A stretch of DNA of 64,000 nt from Pontibacter actiniarum (GCF_003585765.1 NZ_CP021235.1:1240001-1304000), one strand, 5' to 3'; counted from the stretch's first letter, positions 29,812-39,172 are shown. The notes: generated by a model from the sequence alone, not told the origin. Numbers and translations: made by a program.

Positions 29812-30050
29812 TCCCTGCTGGCGCAAGCGTCCGCTTGTGCCTTAAACTACCTTTGCCTGTGCTTCCATTTCCACAGCTCCCTGCTGGCGCGAGTTTACAA
29901 CTCAACTACACCTGTTACTGTCTTGGCTATACTTACACCTTTCTGGCGCAAGCGTCCGCTTGTGCCTTAGTCTACCTTTGCTTATACTTCCATTGGCCCT
30001 GCTTACCGCATCTTCAGCCAAGCTATTCTTCCTAGCTGCCGTTCATCCTC
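29812..30050 (-). repeat. REP-like hairpin repeat cluster, copy B
   Basis: Two copies of the palindrome GGCGCAAGCGTCCGCTTGTGCC lie at 29820-29841 and 29945-29966, each followed by a similar tail (ACCTTTGC..., CTTCCATT), giving a period of 125 bp. Between them lies GAGTTTACAACTC (29891-29903, 5-bp stem). Bases 29943-30026 are the inverted near-perfect copy of 18525-18608. Weaker similarity continues to about 30050. Confidence 0.8.
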
Positions 30051-30187
30051 CAGCTCACACAAACTAATCTCCATTGCAAAGGGCAAGAGGCGGTAAGCAT
30101 TAACCTATAACCATAACCCGAGAACCAGAATTCGTATCTCAGAAGTCTTTGTACTATCTTTAACACTCCATACAAGAACAGACAACC

Positions 30188-30982
30188 ATGAAGCAATATT
30201 TAGAGTTGATGCAGCACATCCTGGACAAGGGGGTGAAGAAAGAAGACCGCACAGGCACAGGCACCCTGAGTATATTTGGCCACCAAATGCGCTTTAACCT
30301 GGCGGAAGGCTTCCCGCTCGTGACGACGAAGAAAGTGCATTTGCGCTCCATTATACATGAGCTGCTGTGGTTTTTAAAGGGCGATACAAACATTGCTTAC
30401 CTCAAGGAGAACGGGGTGAGCATTTGGGACGAGTGGGCGGATGAGAACGGCAACCTGGGCCCGGTGTACGGCTCTCAGTGGCGTAGCTGGCCTACCCCCG
30501 ACGGCCGCCACATCGATCAGATTTCGCAGGTGGTGAACCAGCTGAAAAACAACCCTGACTCGCGCCGCATAATTGTGAGCGCCTGGAACGTGGCGGAGAT
30601 CGAAAACATGAAGCTGCCGCCCTGCCATGCCTTTTACCAGTTCTATGTGGCAGAGGGGAAACTCTCGTGCCAGCTTTACCAGCGCTCGGCCGATGTGTTC
30701 CTGGGCGTGCCGTTTAACATCGCCTCTTACGCGCTGCTTGTCCTGATGATGGCGCAGGTAACGGGCCTGAAGCCGGGTGAGTTTATCTGGACCGGCGGCG
30801 ACACCCACCTTTACCTGAACCACCTGGAGCAGGCCCAACTGCAGCTTACCCGTGAGCCGCGCGAACTGCCTGTGATGAAGCTGAACCCGGAGGTTAAGAA
30901 CATCTTCGATTTCACGTATGAGGATTTTGAGCTGGTAAACTATCAGCCGCACCCGGGTATAAAAGCACCGGTGGCCGTGTAA
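30188..30982 (+). CDS. thyA: Thymidylate synthase
   Basis: This 264-residue enzyme methylates dUMP to dTMP with methylene-tetrahydrofolate. The catalytic Cys is C146 in [11 protein letters not shown], the same number as in E. coli ThyA. Other fixed regions are [40 protein letters not shown] and a C-terminal IKAPVAV. The length matches exactly. The next gene (DUF1569-like) follows after 45 bp on the same strand. Confidence 0.97.
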   Translation: MKQYLELMQHILDKGVKKEDRTGTGTLSIFGHQMRFNLAEGFPLVTTKKVHLRSIIHELLWFLKGDTNIAYLKENGVSIWDEWADENGNLGPVYGSQWRSWPTPDGRHIDQISQVVNQLKNNPDSRRIIVSAWNVAEIENMKLPPCHAFYQFYVAEGKLSCQLYQRSADVFLGVPFNIASYALLVLMMAQVTGLKPGEFIWTGGDTHLYLNHLEQAQLQLTREPRELPVMKLNPEVKNIFDFTYEDFELVNYQPHPGIKAPVAV

Positions 30983-31027
30983 GTACAGCTTCTAATGGTT
31001 TCTTAGGTACAGTTTCTCATTACGCCC

Positions 31028-31486
31028 ATGACAGACATTATCCACGGAAGAGAGGAGATTCTGGCGCTGCTGCGTTCGCTGAAAGCAGACAGGCAGCCAG
31101 CCTTTGGCATCATGACGCCGCAGCACATGGTAGAGCACCTGGCTTTTACCGTTCGCTTTTCCAACGGCAAGCTGCCCCAGCAGTTGTACTACCGTGAGGA
31201 AAAGGCGCAGAAGTTTAAGCAGTACACCATCTACAGCGACCGGGAAATGGTGCCTGGCTTCCGGGCGCCGATGCTGACGGAGGCGCTGTCGCCGCTTGCG
31301 CATGCAGACCTGCCGGAAGCGATTGAGGCGCTGGGGAGGGAGTTGGAGGCTTTCGACTCCTTTTTCCTGTTGCACCCGGATGAGAAGCCGGTAAACCCAA
31401 CTATGGGTGCGTTAACTTATCAGGAGTGGGTAACCTTTCATAACAAACATTTCCGGCACCACCTGCGGCAGTACAACCTTGCGTAA
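31028..31486 (+). CDS. DUF1569/DinB-like protein
   Basis: This encodes 152 residues. MTPQHMVEHLAF near residue 30 and the end NPTMGALTYQEWVTFHNKHFRHHLRQ resemble DUF1569, a DinB-like four-helix fold that often binds metal through three histidines. The candidate ligands are H33/H37 and the His residues in HNKHFRHH. The function is unknown. It lies between thyA and the metallo-hydrolase, with short gaps that suggest co-transcription. Confidence 0.68.
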   Translation: MTDIIHGREEILALLRSLKADRQPAFGIMTPQHMVEHLAFTVRFSNGKLPQQLYYREEKAQKFKQYTIYSDREMVPGFRAPMLTEALSPLAHADLPEAIEALGRELEAFDSFFLLHPDEKPVNPTMGALTYQEWVTFHNKHFRHHLRQYNLA

Positions 31487-31529
31487 ACTTATCCGGTATC
31501 TTTCTGTTGTAAGCCAAACATCCGTAACT

Positions 31530-32294
31530 ATGAAACTAAAAACGATGCTCGCCTTAGCCTTCAGCCTTGCCTTTGCGCAGGCGCAGGCGCAACAAACAGC
31601 CACGCCAGATACCATCCGCACAAAGCAGGGGCCGCTGGTGGTGCAGCCGGTGTCACACGGTTCGCTGGTACTCAACTACAACGGTAAAAATATCTATGTG
31701 GACCCTACCGGAGGCGCAGAAGCTTATGCGGGCCTGGCTAAGCCCGATCTGATCCTGATCACGGACATCCACGGCGATCACCTGGACCCCGAAACGCTGC
31801 GTGCGCTGGAGACCTCGGGCGTTAAAGTGGTCGTGCCGCAGGCTGTGGCGGACCAGCTGCCGGAGCAGTACAAGCAGCAACTGGTGGTGCTGAAGAACGG
31901 CGAAAACACGACCCAGCAAGGAATCGCCATCAAAGCCATCCCGATGTATAACCTGCCGGAAAGCCCCGATGCAATGCACCCGAAGGGCCGTGGCAATGGC
32001 TACCTGCTCGAAATGGGCGGCAAGCGCGTATACCTTTCTGGCGACACGGAGGGCACACCTGAGATGCGCCAGCTCAAGAACATCGACGTGGCCTTTGTAA
32101 GCATGAACCTGCCCTACACCATGGATGTGGACCAGGCGGCAGACGCGGTGCTGGCGTTTAAGCCAAAGGTGGTGTACCCGTACCATTACCGCGGAAAAGA
32201 CGGCCTGAGCGATGTAGATTCGTTTAAGCAGCAGGTGAACGCCAAAAACAAGCAGATTGATGTGCGGCTGAAGGACTGGTACCCGGCGCAGTAG
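31530..32294 (+). CDS. Secreted MBL-fold metallo-hydrolase
   Basis: This encodes 254 residues. The ATG at 31530 gives a signal peptide (KLKTMLALAFSLAFAQAQA). The domain resembles UlaG-type beta-lactamase folds: SHGSLVLNYNGKNIYVDP, LILITDIHGDHLDPETL, GKRVYLSGDTEGTPEM, and a final His in YPYHYRGKD. The metal motif reads D-x-H-x-D-H, with Asp where HxHxDH has its first His. The substrate is unknown. The frame opens at 31479 and overlaps the previous gene, which argues for the later start. Confidence 0.87.
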   Translation: MKLKTMLALAFSLAFAQAQAQQTATPDTIRTKQGPLVVQPVSHGSLVLNYNGKNIYVDPTGGAEAYAGLAKPDLILITDIHGDHLDPETLRALETSGVKVVVPQAVADQLPEQYKQQLVVLKNGENTTQQGIAIKAIPMYNLPESPDAMHPKGRGNGYLLEMGGKRVYLSGDTEGTPEMRQLKNIDVAFVSMNLPYTMDVDQAADAVLAFKPKVVYPYHYRGKDGLSDVDSFKQQVNAKNKQIDVRLKDWYPAQ

Positions 32295-32320
32295 CACAAT
32301 ACGCTGCCCTGGAAGGCACG

Positions 32321-32365
32321 AAACAGAAAAGCCCGGAGTTGTCGCTCCGGGCTTTTCTGTTTTTC
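32321..32365. terminator. Bidirectional terminator
   Basis: AAACAGAAAAGCCCGGAG (32321-32338) pairs with CTCCGGGCTTTTCTGTTT (32345-32362) around a 6-nt loop, between convergent genes. Confidence 0.88.
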
Positions 32366-32378
32366 GGCTGTTTTATAC

Positions 32379-33095
32379 TTACGGGTTGGTAGACCACAAA
32401 CCGGCCTCTTTCACAAACACGCGGCGGTTCAGTTTCAGCTGCGCGATGATCAGTTCCGCAAAATCCTCCGGTTGCATCACGCGCTCCGGGTTGCCGTCGG
32501 TTAGTTTCAGGTCGATAGCCATGTCAGTGGCGACGGTGCTAGGCGTAAGCGAAGTCACGCGGATGTTGTGCTTGCGCACCTCCTGCATCAGCGACTCAGA
32601 CATCCCGATCAGGCCAAACTTGGAGGCACTGTAAGCGCTTGTTACAGGGGCGCCTTTCTGCCCGGCAGTAGAGGAGATGTTCACGATATCGCCGGTCTGG
32701 CGCTCAATCATCTCTGGCAGCACCGCACGCGTTACATAGTATGGCCCCAGCAGGTTAACTTTAATGATGTTTTCCCACTTCTGCGGCTCCATCTCCAGGA
32801 ACTTGGCGAAAGCACCCACACCGGCGTTGTTAATGAGGATATCGAAAGCACCCAGCTGTTCGCGGGCATCGGCAACAGCTTTGTTTACTGCGTCGATATC
32901 AGTCACATCGGCGGTTACCACAGCGGCTTTCACGCCTTTAGCCTGTACCTCTGCGGCTACTTCCTCCAGCTGGCTTGTGGTGCGGGCCATCAGTGCTACG
33001 TTCACGCCCTCTGCTGCCAATGCGATGGCGATGGCGCGTCCAATGCCTTTTCCGGCACCGGTCACCAGGGCGTTTTTCCCTTTTATTGATTCCAT
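32379..33095 (-). CDS. Short-chain dehydrogenase/reductase (FabG-like)
   Basis: This 238-residue SDR has the cofactor motif TGAGKGIG near residue 13, NNAGVG near residue 91, and the catalytic Ser/Tyr/Lys in [20 protein letters not shown]. It is of the classical NAD(P)H type, close to 3-ketoacyl-ACP reductases. No fatty-acid genes are nearby, so the substrate is open. A well-formed promoter lies upstream. Its stop codon overlaps an AAGTATAAA motif. Confidence 0.9.
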   Translation of the reverse strand: MESIKGKNALVTGAGKGIGRAIAIALAAEGVNVALMARTTSQLEEVAAEVQAKGVKAAVVTADVTDIDAVNKAVADAREQLGAFDILINNAGVGAFAKFLEMEPQKWENIIKVNLLGPYYVTRAVLPEMIERQTGDIVNISSTAGQKGAPVTSAYSASKFGLIGMSESLMQEVRKHNIRVTSLTPSTVATDMAIDLKLTDGNPERVMQPEDFAELIIAQLKLNRRVFVKEAGLWSTNP

Positions 33096-33125
33096 AATTA
33101 AACCTTGTTTTGATCTTTGTAGCTA

Positions 33126-33158
33126 CAAATATAGGCAAGGATGTTGAGGAATCACAAA
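33126..33158 (-). promoter_or_regulatory. Promoter of the SDR gene
   Basis: On the minus strand, TTTG (33158-33155) and TATATTTG (33133-33126) are 21 bp apart, fitting the Bacteroidota -33/-7 consensus. The start codon is 30 bp downstream. Confidence 0.7.
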
Positions 33159-33290
33159 CAGCAGGGAGGATGAGGGCAGCTTTTGTGTGGCGGGTGGCTA
33201 CAGGCGGGTGATGGCGGGGGATATTTAGGCGGGGGGGGCGCAGTCAGGAGACGGTGCTGTTATTGTTTCGAGAGCTGGTGCAGGTATATA

Positions 33291-33325
33291 ATAAAACAGC
33301 TCCCGGCCTGCTGACCGGGAGCTGT
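33291..33325 (-). terminator. Terminator after the M4 protease gene
   Basis: ACAGCTCCCGG (33296-33306) pairs with CCGGGAGCTGT (33315-33325), with AAAA on the left giving the minus-strand U-run. An AAGTATAAA motif begins directly after the stem. Confidence 0.75.
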
Positions 33326-33347
33326 AAGTATAAAAAGAAGGCGCTGC

Positions 33348-36300
33348 CTATTCTTTTACAAATCGCTGATGCAGTTTTTTCTGCCCGTCGTTTAGCTCGA
33401 CAGTGTAGATGCCCTTCGGTAGCTGCGACACGTTCAGGCGGTTACTGCCTTCCTGTAGGCTTACCTGCAGTAGCTCAGCACCTGTTATGCTTAGCACGCG
33501 CACTGTTGTGCCTTTGGCCGCTGTGTTCAGGTGCAGGTACTCCCGCGCCGGGTTAGGGTACACCAGCGCCGCGTTTGCCGGCTCGTTACCCAGCAGTTTA
33601 GCGCTCGCGCTTTGCGAAGTGGCAAATCCTGCCACGGCCGTGCTGCTGATGTTTACACTGTAGTCCTCCACCTCACCGTAGCTGAAGGTTTCGCAGGCCG
33701 TCTGGGCGGCGTTGTACTTCATGGATACACGCATACGCGTAGTTCCCGGTGTAGCTGAGGCAGGTACGCTTACGGTTGCGCTCAGGGTGCCGCTACTGGA
33801 GCTGGAGCCGCTTACCACCTGCTCGCCTGTGTCGTTGAAGTCACCGTCTCCGTTAAAGTCAATCCATACTTTCCAGTATTCGGTATAGGCGGTGCTGGCA
33901 AAGCCGGTGCTGATGTAAATGGTATGGCTACTGCCCGGAGTCACTGTGGCGACCATGCTGGTGTTGTCCCGGTAGCCGCCGTCGTTGCCCGAGGTATTGT
34001 TGATGCCGGCAAACTGCACCAGGTCTATCCACTCGTAGCTGGAGTTGCTGCCTTTGGAAGCACAGTAAGTGACACTGCCGGCACTTGTTGTAAAGGTAGA
34101 CGAAGCAGAATAGGCTGAGCTTCCGCCGGTGCACACGGTGCTGACCTGGTACTCATAGGCCGTGCCTGCCGCCAAACCTGTTACACTCGCCGTGGTGCCC
34201 GTTACGCTGCTTGTCGTCCAGGTGCTTGTGCCGCTTGCCCTGAAGCGAACGGTATAGCCTGTGGCTCCTGTTACGGCACCCCACGAAAGCGTGGCGGCTG
34301 TCGTACTAACACCGGATGCCGACAAGCCTGACGGTACGGCACAGGTGGCCGGTGCAGAGGAGAAGCTAACGGTGTAGTCCTCCACCTCGCCGTAGCCGAA
34401 CGACTCGCAGGCTGTCTGCGCTCCGTTATACTTCATGGATACGCGCATGCGCGTGCTGCCCGAGGCCGAAGCGGAAACATTTAACGTACCGGAAACGGCG
34501 GTTTTGCTCAGGCCGCCCGCATCGAATACCAGCTCACCGGCATCATCAAAATCCCCGTCTTTGTTATAGTCTATCCAGATCTTCCAGTACTCGTTGTAAG
34601 TTGTGCTGGCAAAGCCGGGTGTCAGGGTGATGGCGTTGCTGCTGCCGGCGCTGAGTGTAACAGTGCTTGCGGTGAAGTCGGTATAGCCGGCTGCTCCGGA
34701 AGTTTTGGTAAAGCTGCCGATCTTCACGCCGGCAATCCACTCATAGGATGCGTTGCCACCCTGAGAGGCACAGTAGGATATCTCGCCATACTTGCCTCCC
34801 ACGCCCACGGCGTTCCAGGCATTTGTCGTCTGCACAACCTGGTTAGAGCCAGCACCGAAAATGTCCTCTGCCGCCTTAATGGCGAAGGTACGGGCGTCAG
34901 CGTAATTGGAGTTGGAGGTCATGTACACGCTTTCCATGCGATACACAATTTTGGCTGCGTCCTCTATGCCAATACCTGCCACGTTAAAGCTTACGCCAAT
35001 ATCATTGGTGCCGGATTTGCCAACCGAAAGTATGTAGAACCAGTGGTTCAGGACTCCGCTGTTGGTATGCACCCCGCCGTTGTCGCCGGTGCCGGAGTAC
35101 CAGTAGGTGCCTTTGTAGGTGTCCGGCTGGCTCTCTGCGTTCGGGTCGCTCATGGAGCGAAGTGACGGGCGCTGTTTGTCAATGTCCTCGCCGATCAGCC
35201 AGGTAGATTTGGCTGGGGCGGCAAACTGCTCTACGGCGGCCGCCCAAATATCGGACAGGCCCTCGTTTAGCGCTCCCGACTCGTTGCTGTATACAAGGTT
35301 CGCTGTGCTGGAGCAAACGGCGTGGCCAATTTCATGAGCGCCTACATCCAGGCTCGTCAGGGCATCGAAGCGTGTGGCCCCGTCGCCGTAGGTCATCACA
35401 GAGCCGTTCCAGAACGCATTCTCGTAGCTGACGTCATAGTGCACATAGCTTTTGATCGCGGCGCCGTTTCCGTCGTAGCTGTTCCGGTTGTGCTTGTTCT
35501 TGAAATAGTCGTAGGTCATCTGCGCGGCCCAGTGGGCATCCAGCGCCGCGTTGTCTTTGGCCGTGTTGTTGTACTCCCCGGAGGTCCAGCTGTTGTCGCC
35601 GTCCGTAAAATCGGTGGCGGAGTTGTAACTGGTGCCGGTCTTACAGTTATAGGTCTCGATGCCGCTGCCCCGGCTGTAGTCGCGGAGGCGGTAAGAGCCG
35701 CTGTAGCTGTCGGTGGTAATGGTTTTAGTGCCGCTGTAGCGTGTTGCCGCCGTGGCAGAGGCCGCCGCGTGTTTAATAATGGCGTCCTTGTGCACGACTT
35801 CACCGCTGTGCGCGTCAACGTAAATGTAGTCACGGCTGAGCGGCTCCTGGGCATACACGTCAAACTTCCAAGCCAGCACCTGCTGCCCTTGTTTTTCCTT
35901 GTCCTGGCTCAGGTAGTTCTGCACAACCACCAGTTCCCCTTCCGGGTAGAAGGTGGCACGGCTGTCGTTTTTTAACTGCTTGATCCAGGCTTCCTGCTCC
36001 GGCACCTGCCACATGTACTTTTTGGCGCCCACAAAAGCCAGGGCCTTCTGCAGAGCGGCACGTGCCGGTACGGCAGGTGTTGTGCTCAGTCCTTTGATCT
36101 TTTTCAGCTCTCCGCTCATGGCCTGTATCATGCCGTTCTTGGAGTGTACCGTGTAGTCCCCATACTCCACGCGTACTCCTTTGTAGAACTGTGCATAGCG
36201 CTGGTGCCGGTAGCCCAGCTTGTCCACCTCATGCTTTTTAGGTCGCAAATCCTCGTCTGCTGACAAGTTTAGGTAGGACCGCAGTGCCTGGTCCGACTCG

Positions 36301-36467
36301 CTCACCCGCAGGGCCTGCTTGCCGGAGGCTTTGAACTCAATGAGCTTGGGAGCGCCGTTGGCATTTTCCCGGCTCTGTTGCATACGCTCCTGCTGCTGTG
36401 CCTGTGCTGGCAAAGTGCAGGTAAGCCCGCCCGCCAGGAGCGAGGCTAAAATGTAAACTTTCCTCAT
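33348..36467 (-). CDS. Secreted M4 metallopeptidase with GEVED modules and T9SS sorting tail
   Basis: This encodes 1039 residues. A signal peptide ends near TLPAQA. A FTP-type propeptide follows (to about 210), then a thermolysin-like catalytic domain (about 225-560) with HEIGH at H378-H382, catalytic E379 and third zinc ligand E402 in NEGLSDIW. Then come two GEVED modules (about 570-710 and 800-940) with Ca-binding-like DYNKDGDFDD and DFNGDGDFND loops, separated by a fibronectin III domain. The end (about 955-1039) is a type A T9SS sorting domain with VYPNPAREYLHL and KGIYTVEL. It should be secreted as a zymogen and released or anchored at the surface. Confidence 0.93.
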   Translation of the reverse strand: MRKVYILASLLAGGLTCTLPAQAQQQERMQQSRENANGAPKLIEFKASGKQALRVSESDQALRSYLNLSADEDLRPKKHEVDKLGYRHQRYAQFYKGVRVEYGDYTVHSKNGMIQAMSGELKKIKGLSTTPAVPARAALQKALAFVGAKKYMWQVPEQEAWIKQLKNDSRATFYPEGELVVVQNYLSQDKEKQGQQVLAWKFDVYAQEPLSRDYIYVDAHSGEVVHKDAIIKHAAASATAATRYSGTKTITTDSYSGSYRLRDYSRGSGIETYNCKTGTSYNSATDFTDGDNSWTSGEYNNTAKDNAALDAHWAAQMTYDYFKNKHNRNSYDGNGAAIKSYVHYDVSYENAFWNGSVMTYGDGATRFDALTSLDVGAHEIGHAVCSSTANLVYSNESGALNEGLSDIWAAAVEQFAAPAKSTWLIGEDIDKQRPSLRSMSDPNAESQPDTYKGTYWYSGTGDNGGVHTNSGVLNHWFYILSVGKSGTNDIGVSFNVAGIGIEDAAKIVYRMESVYMTSNSNYADARTFAIKAAEDIFGAGSNQVVQTTNAWNAVGVGGKYGEISYCASQGGNASYEWIAGVKIGSFTKTSGAAGYTDFTASTVTLSAGSSNAITLTPGFASTTYNEYWKIWIDYNKDGDFDDAGELVFDAGGLSKTAVSGTLNVSASASGSTRMRVSMKYNGAQTACESFGYGEVEDYTVSFSSAPATCAVPSGLSASGVSTTAATLSWGAVTGATGYTVRFRASGTSTWTTSSVTGTTASVTGLAAGTAYEYQVSTVCTGGSSAYSASSTFTTSAGSVTYCASKGSNSSYEWIDLVQFAGINNTSGNDGGYRDNTSMVATVTPGSSHTIYISTGFASTAYTEYWKVWIDFNGDGDFNDTGEQVVSGSSSSSGTLSATVSVPASATPGTTRMRVSMKYNAAQTACETFSYGEVEDYSVNISSTAVAGFATSQSASAKLLGNEPANAALVYPNPAREYLHLNTAAKGTTVRVLSITGAELLQVSLQEGSNRLNVSQLPKGIYTVELNDGQKKLHQRFVKE

Positions 36468-37012
36468 AAGAAGTATTTATAAAATTGAACATAAACAATG
36501 AGAAAAGTTGGTTGTGTGATTAGATTTTGTGTTGCGTTAGATGTTGTTAATATAGGAAATTTAAAAGCAAGTGCTTAAATATATTATAATAAATAAGTAT
36601 TTGGTTGTGATAATATACCCAACGGAGAAGCTGTAGATGTGGTTTTGTTTGTGCCAGAATTTTATTTCAGGTCAATTTGCTTTGCTTGCTAAATGTTGTG
36701 TTACCTAGATGGTCCGGTGTTGGCACATTAAGTTGGCGGGCCTGCTTATTGCCCTTGTGCGGGCCGAGGAGGGGCTTGTAAGGCTGTGTTATACCTGCAC
36801 CGTTTCGGAGCGCAAACTGCGCCTGTTTTTCTTCGGACAGCATGGGCGTGCAGCCTACATATTGCTGTCTCTTCCCGTAAAGAAGGCACAACACAAGGGA
36901 AGCTACGGAGACAAGCTTGCAGCCACAGCTGGGTGCTGTCATTGAGTAGTAAGGTAGGCAAAACAGCCGGCGACACCTTTTGCCGACGTTTGGCATTACT
37001 GCATGCGAAGGG
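36468..37012. other. Intergenic region (545 bp), AT-rich near the protease
   Basis: The first 200 bp are very AT-rich and presumably carry the protease promoter; I could not fix the boxes. From 36660 to 37010 several short frames exist on both strands, but none looks like a protein. Confidence 0.5.
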
Positions 37013-37831
37013 TTAAAGGTGGAGGTCTTGCCGTAGCATCGTCAGAAAGCTTTCCTGCTGTCTGACTGGCGCACCGTTTATACTTGCTACCCCTCGGATG
37101 CCCGTTACGTTGGCGGCAAATACAGCCTCAGCCTGCAACAGCTGCTCCGGTGCGTGCTTTACTTCCTGGCATGCTATTCCTTGGGACTGGCACCAGCCGA
37201 TGATGTTGCGGCGCAGGATTCCTTTGACGCAGCCTGTTTCCAAAGCCGGTGTATAAAGCACGTTCTCCCGCAGCCAAAAAACGTTGGATGAGATCATTTC
37301 TGACACCATGCCTGCTGCACTAAGCAGTAGCAGATCGTCTTTTTGCTGTGCCTGCTTTTCCAGCCCGGCCAGCACGTAAAGCGGCGCATTGGGCCCTTTT
37401 ACTTGGGAGAGCGGTGTGGGAACTGTATGCACGTTTCGGCACACACCGATGTGCAGGGGAGTGTAGGGTGCGGGACTGGCTGGCTGTGCGGTGGCAAGCC
37501 AGTTCACAGCGTTCGTGTTCGGGGTGTAGAGCCCGGCACCGGCCCGCCAGACCTTTAACTTCAGCCGCCCGTACCTGTCGGCTGCTTCATGACGTGCCAA
37601 GGCCAAAAGCTGCTCCTCAAAGGCAGTGTCGAAAAAGTAAGGGGGTACCTGCAGCTGCAGGGCTTCTGCCGCTTCCTGCATGCGCTGCTGGTGCTGTGCC
37701 CAGAAGCGCAGCCGCCCGTCGGCAATGATGGCTGTCTCGAAAAAACCGTCGTTATACTGAAAGGCCCTGTCTGAAACAGGTACCTGTAGCTCCTGCTCTT
37801 GGAGCAGGTGATTGTTGTAAAGCAAAAACAA
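37013..37831 (-). CDS. Class IV aminotransferase (PabC/IlvE-like)
   Basis: This encodes about 272 residues. It has the fold-type IV PLP enzyme pattern: RAFQYNDGFFET, a Lys near KLKVWRAG (Schiff-base region), LLLLSAAGMVSEMISSNVFWL and the ending VTGIRGVASINGAPV. It matches aminodeoxychorismate lyase or branched-chain aminotransferase and cannot be assigned more closely. The start is unclear: the frame opens with TTG at 37885, but the part before LFLLYNNHLL is not family-like, so TTG at 37831 (or 37825) is preferred. The AAGTATAAA motif at 37852 would then be upstream. Confidence 0.82.
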   Translation of the reverse strand: MFLLYNNHLLQEQELQVPVSDRAFQYNDGFFETAIIADGRLRFWAQHQQRMQEAAEALQLQVPPYFFDTAFEEQLLALARHEAADRYGRLKLKVWRAGAGLYTPNTNAVNWLATAQPASPAPYTPLHIGVCRNVHTVPTPLSQVKGPNAPLYVLAGLEKQAQQKDDLLLLSAAGMVSEMISSNVFWLRENVLYTPALETGCVKGILRRNIIGWCQSQGIACQEVKHAPEQLLQAEAVFAANVTGIRGVASINGAPVRQQESFLTMLRQDLHL

Positions 37832-37958
37832 GCCCGTGCGTTTTAGTGTTGAAGTATAAAGATAAGCGGTACAAGCTAATTCCAAGGCCTAAAAATACCC
37901 CGGCGGCTAATCTGCTGCCCTTTCTGTGCCGTACTACTAAGTATAAAAACCATAGCTT

Positions 37959-38633
37959 ATGATTACCAGAACCTTTTTACTTCTGATTTTTTCTATTTTT
38001 TGCTTTACCTCCTGCTCTGAGGCTACCAACACCGACCGCTACCAGGCCTCGGCCAGTGAGCCGCAGCTGGCGGAAGAGGACACCGTCGGCATGGCCAAAG
38101 CGACTTTCGCCGGTGGCTGCTTTTGGTGCACCGAAGCCTACTTTGAGCGCTTGAAAGGGGTGAAGGCGGTTATTTCGGGCTACTCGGGCGGAACAAAGCC
38201 AGAGCCGACCTACCAGGAGGTTAGTGCCGGGAGCACAGACTATGCCGAGGCGGTGCAGGTGTACTATAACCCGCAGCAAATAACCTATCAGGAACTTCTG
38301 GAAGTGTTTTTTGCCACCCACGACCCCACCACGCTGAACCGACAGGGCCCGGATTACGGAAAGCAGTATCGCTCCGTAGTCTTTTACCGCAACCCTGAGG
38401 AAAGGGAAAAGGCAGAGCAGTACATAGACCAGTTGGAACAGGCCGGTACCTATAAAGACAAAATTGTGACCTATGTACAGCCGTACAAGAAGTTCTGGCC
38501 TGCCGAAGGCTACCACCAGGACTACTACCGCATCAACCCCAACGACCCTTATGTAACATCGGTGGCGCGGCCCAAAGTGAAGAAGTTCGAAGAGAACTAC
38601 CGGGACAAGCTGAAGCCAGAGTATCAGAAGTAA
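37959..38633 (+). CDS. msrA: Peptide-methionine (S)-S-oxide reductase MsrA, lipoprotein form
   Basis: This encodes 224 residues. A lipoprotein-type signal ends FTSC (C19), followed by a Ser/Thr linker and the MsrA domain with the catalytic GGCFWCTEAYFE (C54). YSGGTKPEPTYQEVSAGSTDYAEAV and HDPTTLNRQGPDYGKQYRS are strongly conserved. The C-terminus lacks a recycling Cys pair near the usual position, so it may be recycled otherwise. It probably protects envelope proteins from methionine oxidation. It is a single gene, with an AAGTATAAA motif 12 bp before the ATG. Confidence 0.95.
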   Translation: MITRTFLLLIFSIFCFTSCSEATNTDRYQASASEPQLAEEDTVGMAKATFAGGCFWCTEAYFERLKGVKAVISGYSGGTKPEPTYQEVSAGSTDYAEAVQVYYNPQQITYQELLEVFFATHDPTTLNRQGPDYGKQYRSVVFYRNPEEREKAEQYIDQLEQAGTYKDKIVTYVQPYKKFWPAEGYHQDYYRINPNDPYVTSVARPKVKKFEENYRDKLKPEYQK

Positions 38634-38711
38634 ACGGCCTGTACCTATCAAAACGCGGCCGGTGCACGTAGTAAAAGTCTGTAACTGATCCTTTGAACCT
38701 AAAGTAAAACT

Positions 38712-39110
38712 ATGGACTTTATTATTGACTTACTTGTGAGTGCCGGTGTAATCGTGTTGCTGGCTTACGCCATGTCAAGCGTGCATGTCAAAAGCTTCTG
38801 GACGGCGCTCTGGGTTGCTTTCCTGATCGGCATTCTGAACGCCACCATCGGCTGGCTGCTGGGCGGGCTGCTCAACCTGGTGTCATTCTTTCTGCTCGAG
38901 GCGCTGGTGAGCCTTATTGTGACGGCGCTGATGATCAAACTGGTCGACCTGCTGGTTGGCAACTTTAAAATAGACGGTTTCTGGCCGGCCCTGGTAATTG
39001 CAATCGCTACGGCCATTGCGATTGCAGTTGTTGGATGGATAAGGGGAGACAGCGACGCATACGCCCTTCAGCAAGCCCCACAACCGGAAAAAGTGGAGTT
39101 AGTGGCATAA
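38712..39110 (+). CDS. Phage-holin-family-like membrane protein
   Basis: This encodes 132 residues with four hydrophobic helices (about 4-22, 28-50, 53-75, 86-108) and a short polar tail. The pattern resembles the Phage_holin_4_2 family, which is common in bacterial chromosomes without any phage. No phage genes are near, so a housekeeping membrane role is likely. It is 78 bp after msrA and may share its transcript. A weak terminator follows. Confidence 0.75.
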   Translation: MDFIIDLLVSAGVIVLLAYAMSSVHVKSFWTALWVAFLIGILNATIGWLLGGLLNLVSFFLLEALVSLIVTALMIKLVDLLVGNFKIDGFWPALVIAIATAIAIAVVGWIRGDSDAYALQQAPQPEKVELVA

Positions 39111-39129
39111 GTTTGCTACATTAGAGTAT

Positions 39130-39172
39130 AAAAAGCGCCTGTGCTGCCCTGGGTGGTACAGGTGCTTTATTT
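39130..39172 (+). terminator. Imperfect terminator after the holin-like gene
   Basis: AAAGCGCCTGT and ACAGGTGCTTT pair with one mismatch and are followed by ATTTTA. Confidence 0.6.

Larger units (their letters stand above)
29656..30187. other. Intergenic region (532 bp) between the exporter and thyA
   Basis: It contains the exporter promoter (29681), repeat copy B (29812-30050) and upstream sequence of thyA, which includes TATCTTTA at about 30154, a one-mismatch -7 box. No gene is seen. Confidence 0.7.

Noticed and set aside
29656..29826. N-terminal extension of the RND exporter frame
   Set aside because: It translates the repeat region and the promoter box TACCTTTG; the family N-terminus begins at the TTG at 29655.
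36709..36945. 78-codon plus-strand frame and overlapping minus-strand frames
   Set aside because: Frames on both strands of similar length, no domain, signal peptide or promoter; probably chance.
38712..39110. Prophage remnant suggested by the holin-like protein
   Set aside because: No integrase, structural or lysis gene nearby; the family is common in bacterial chromosomes.
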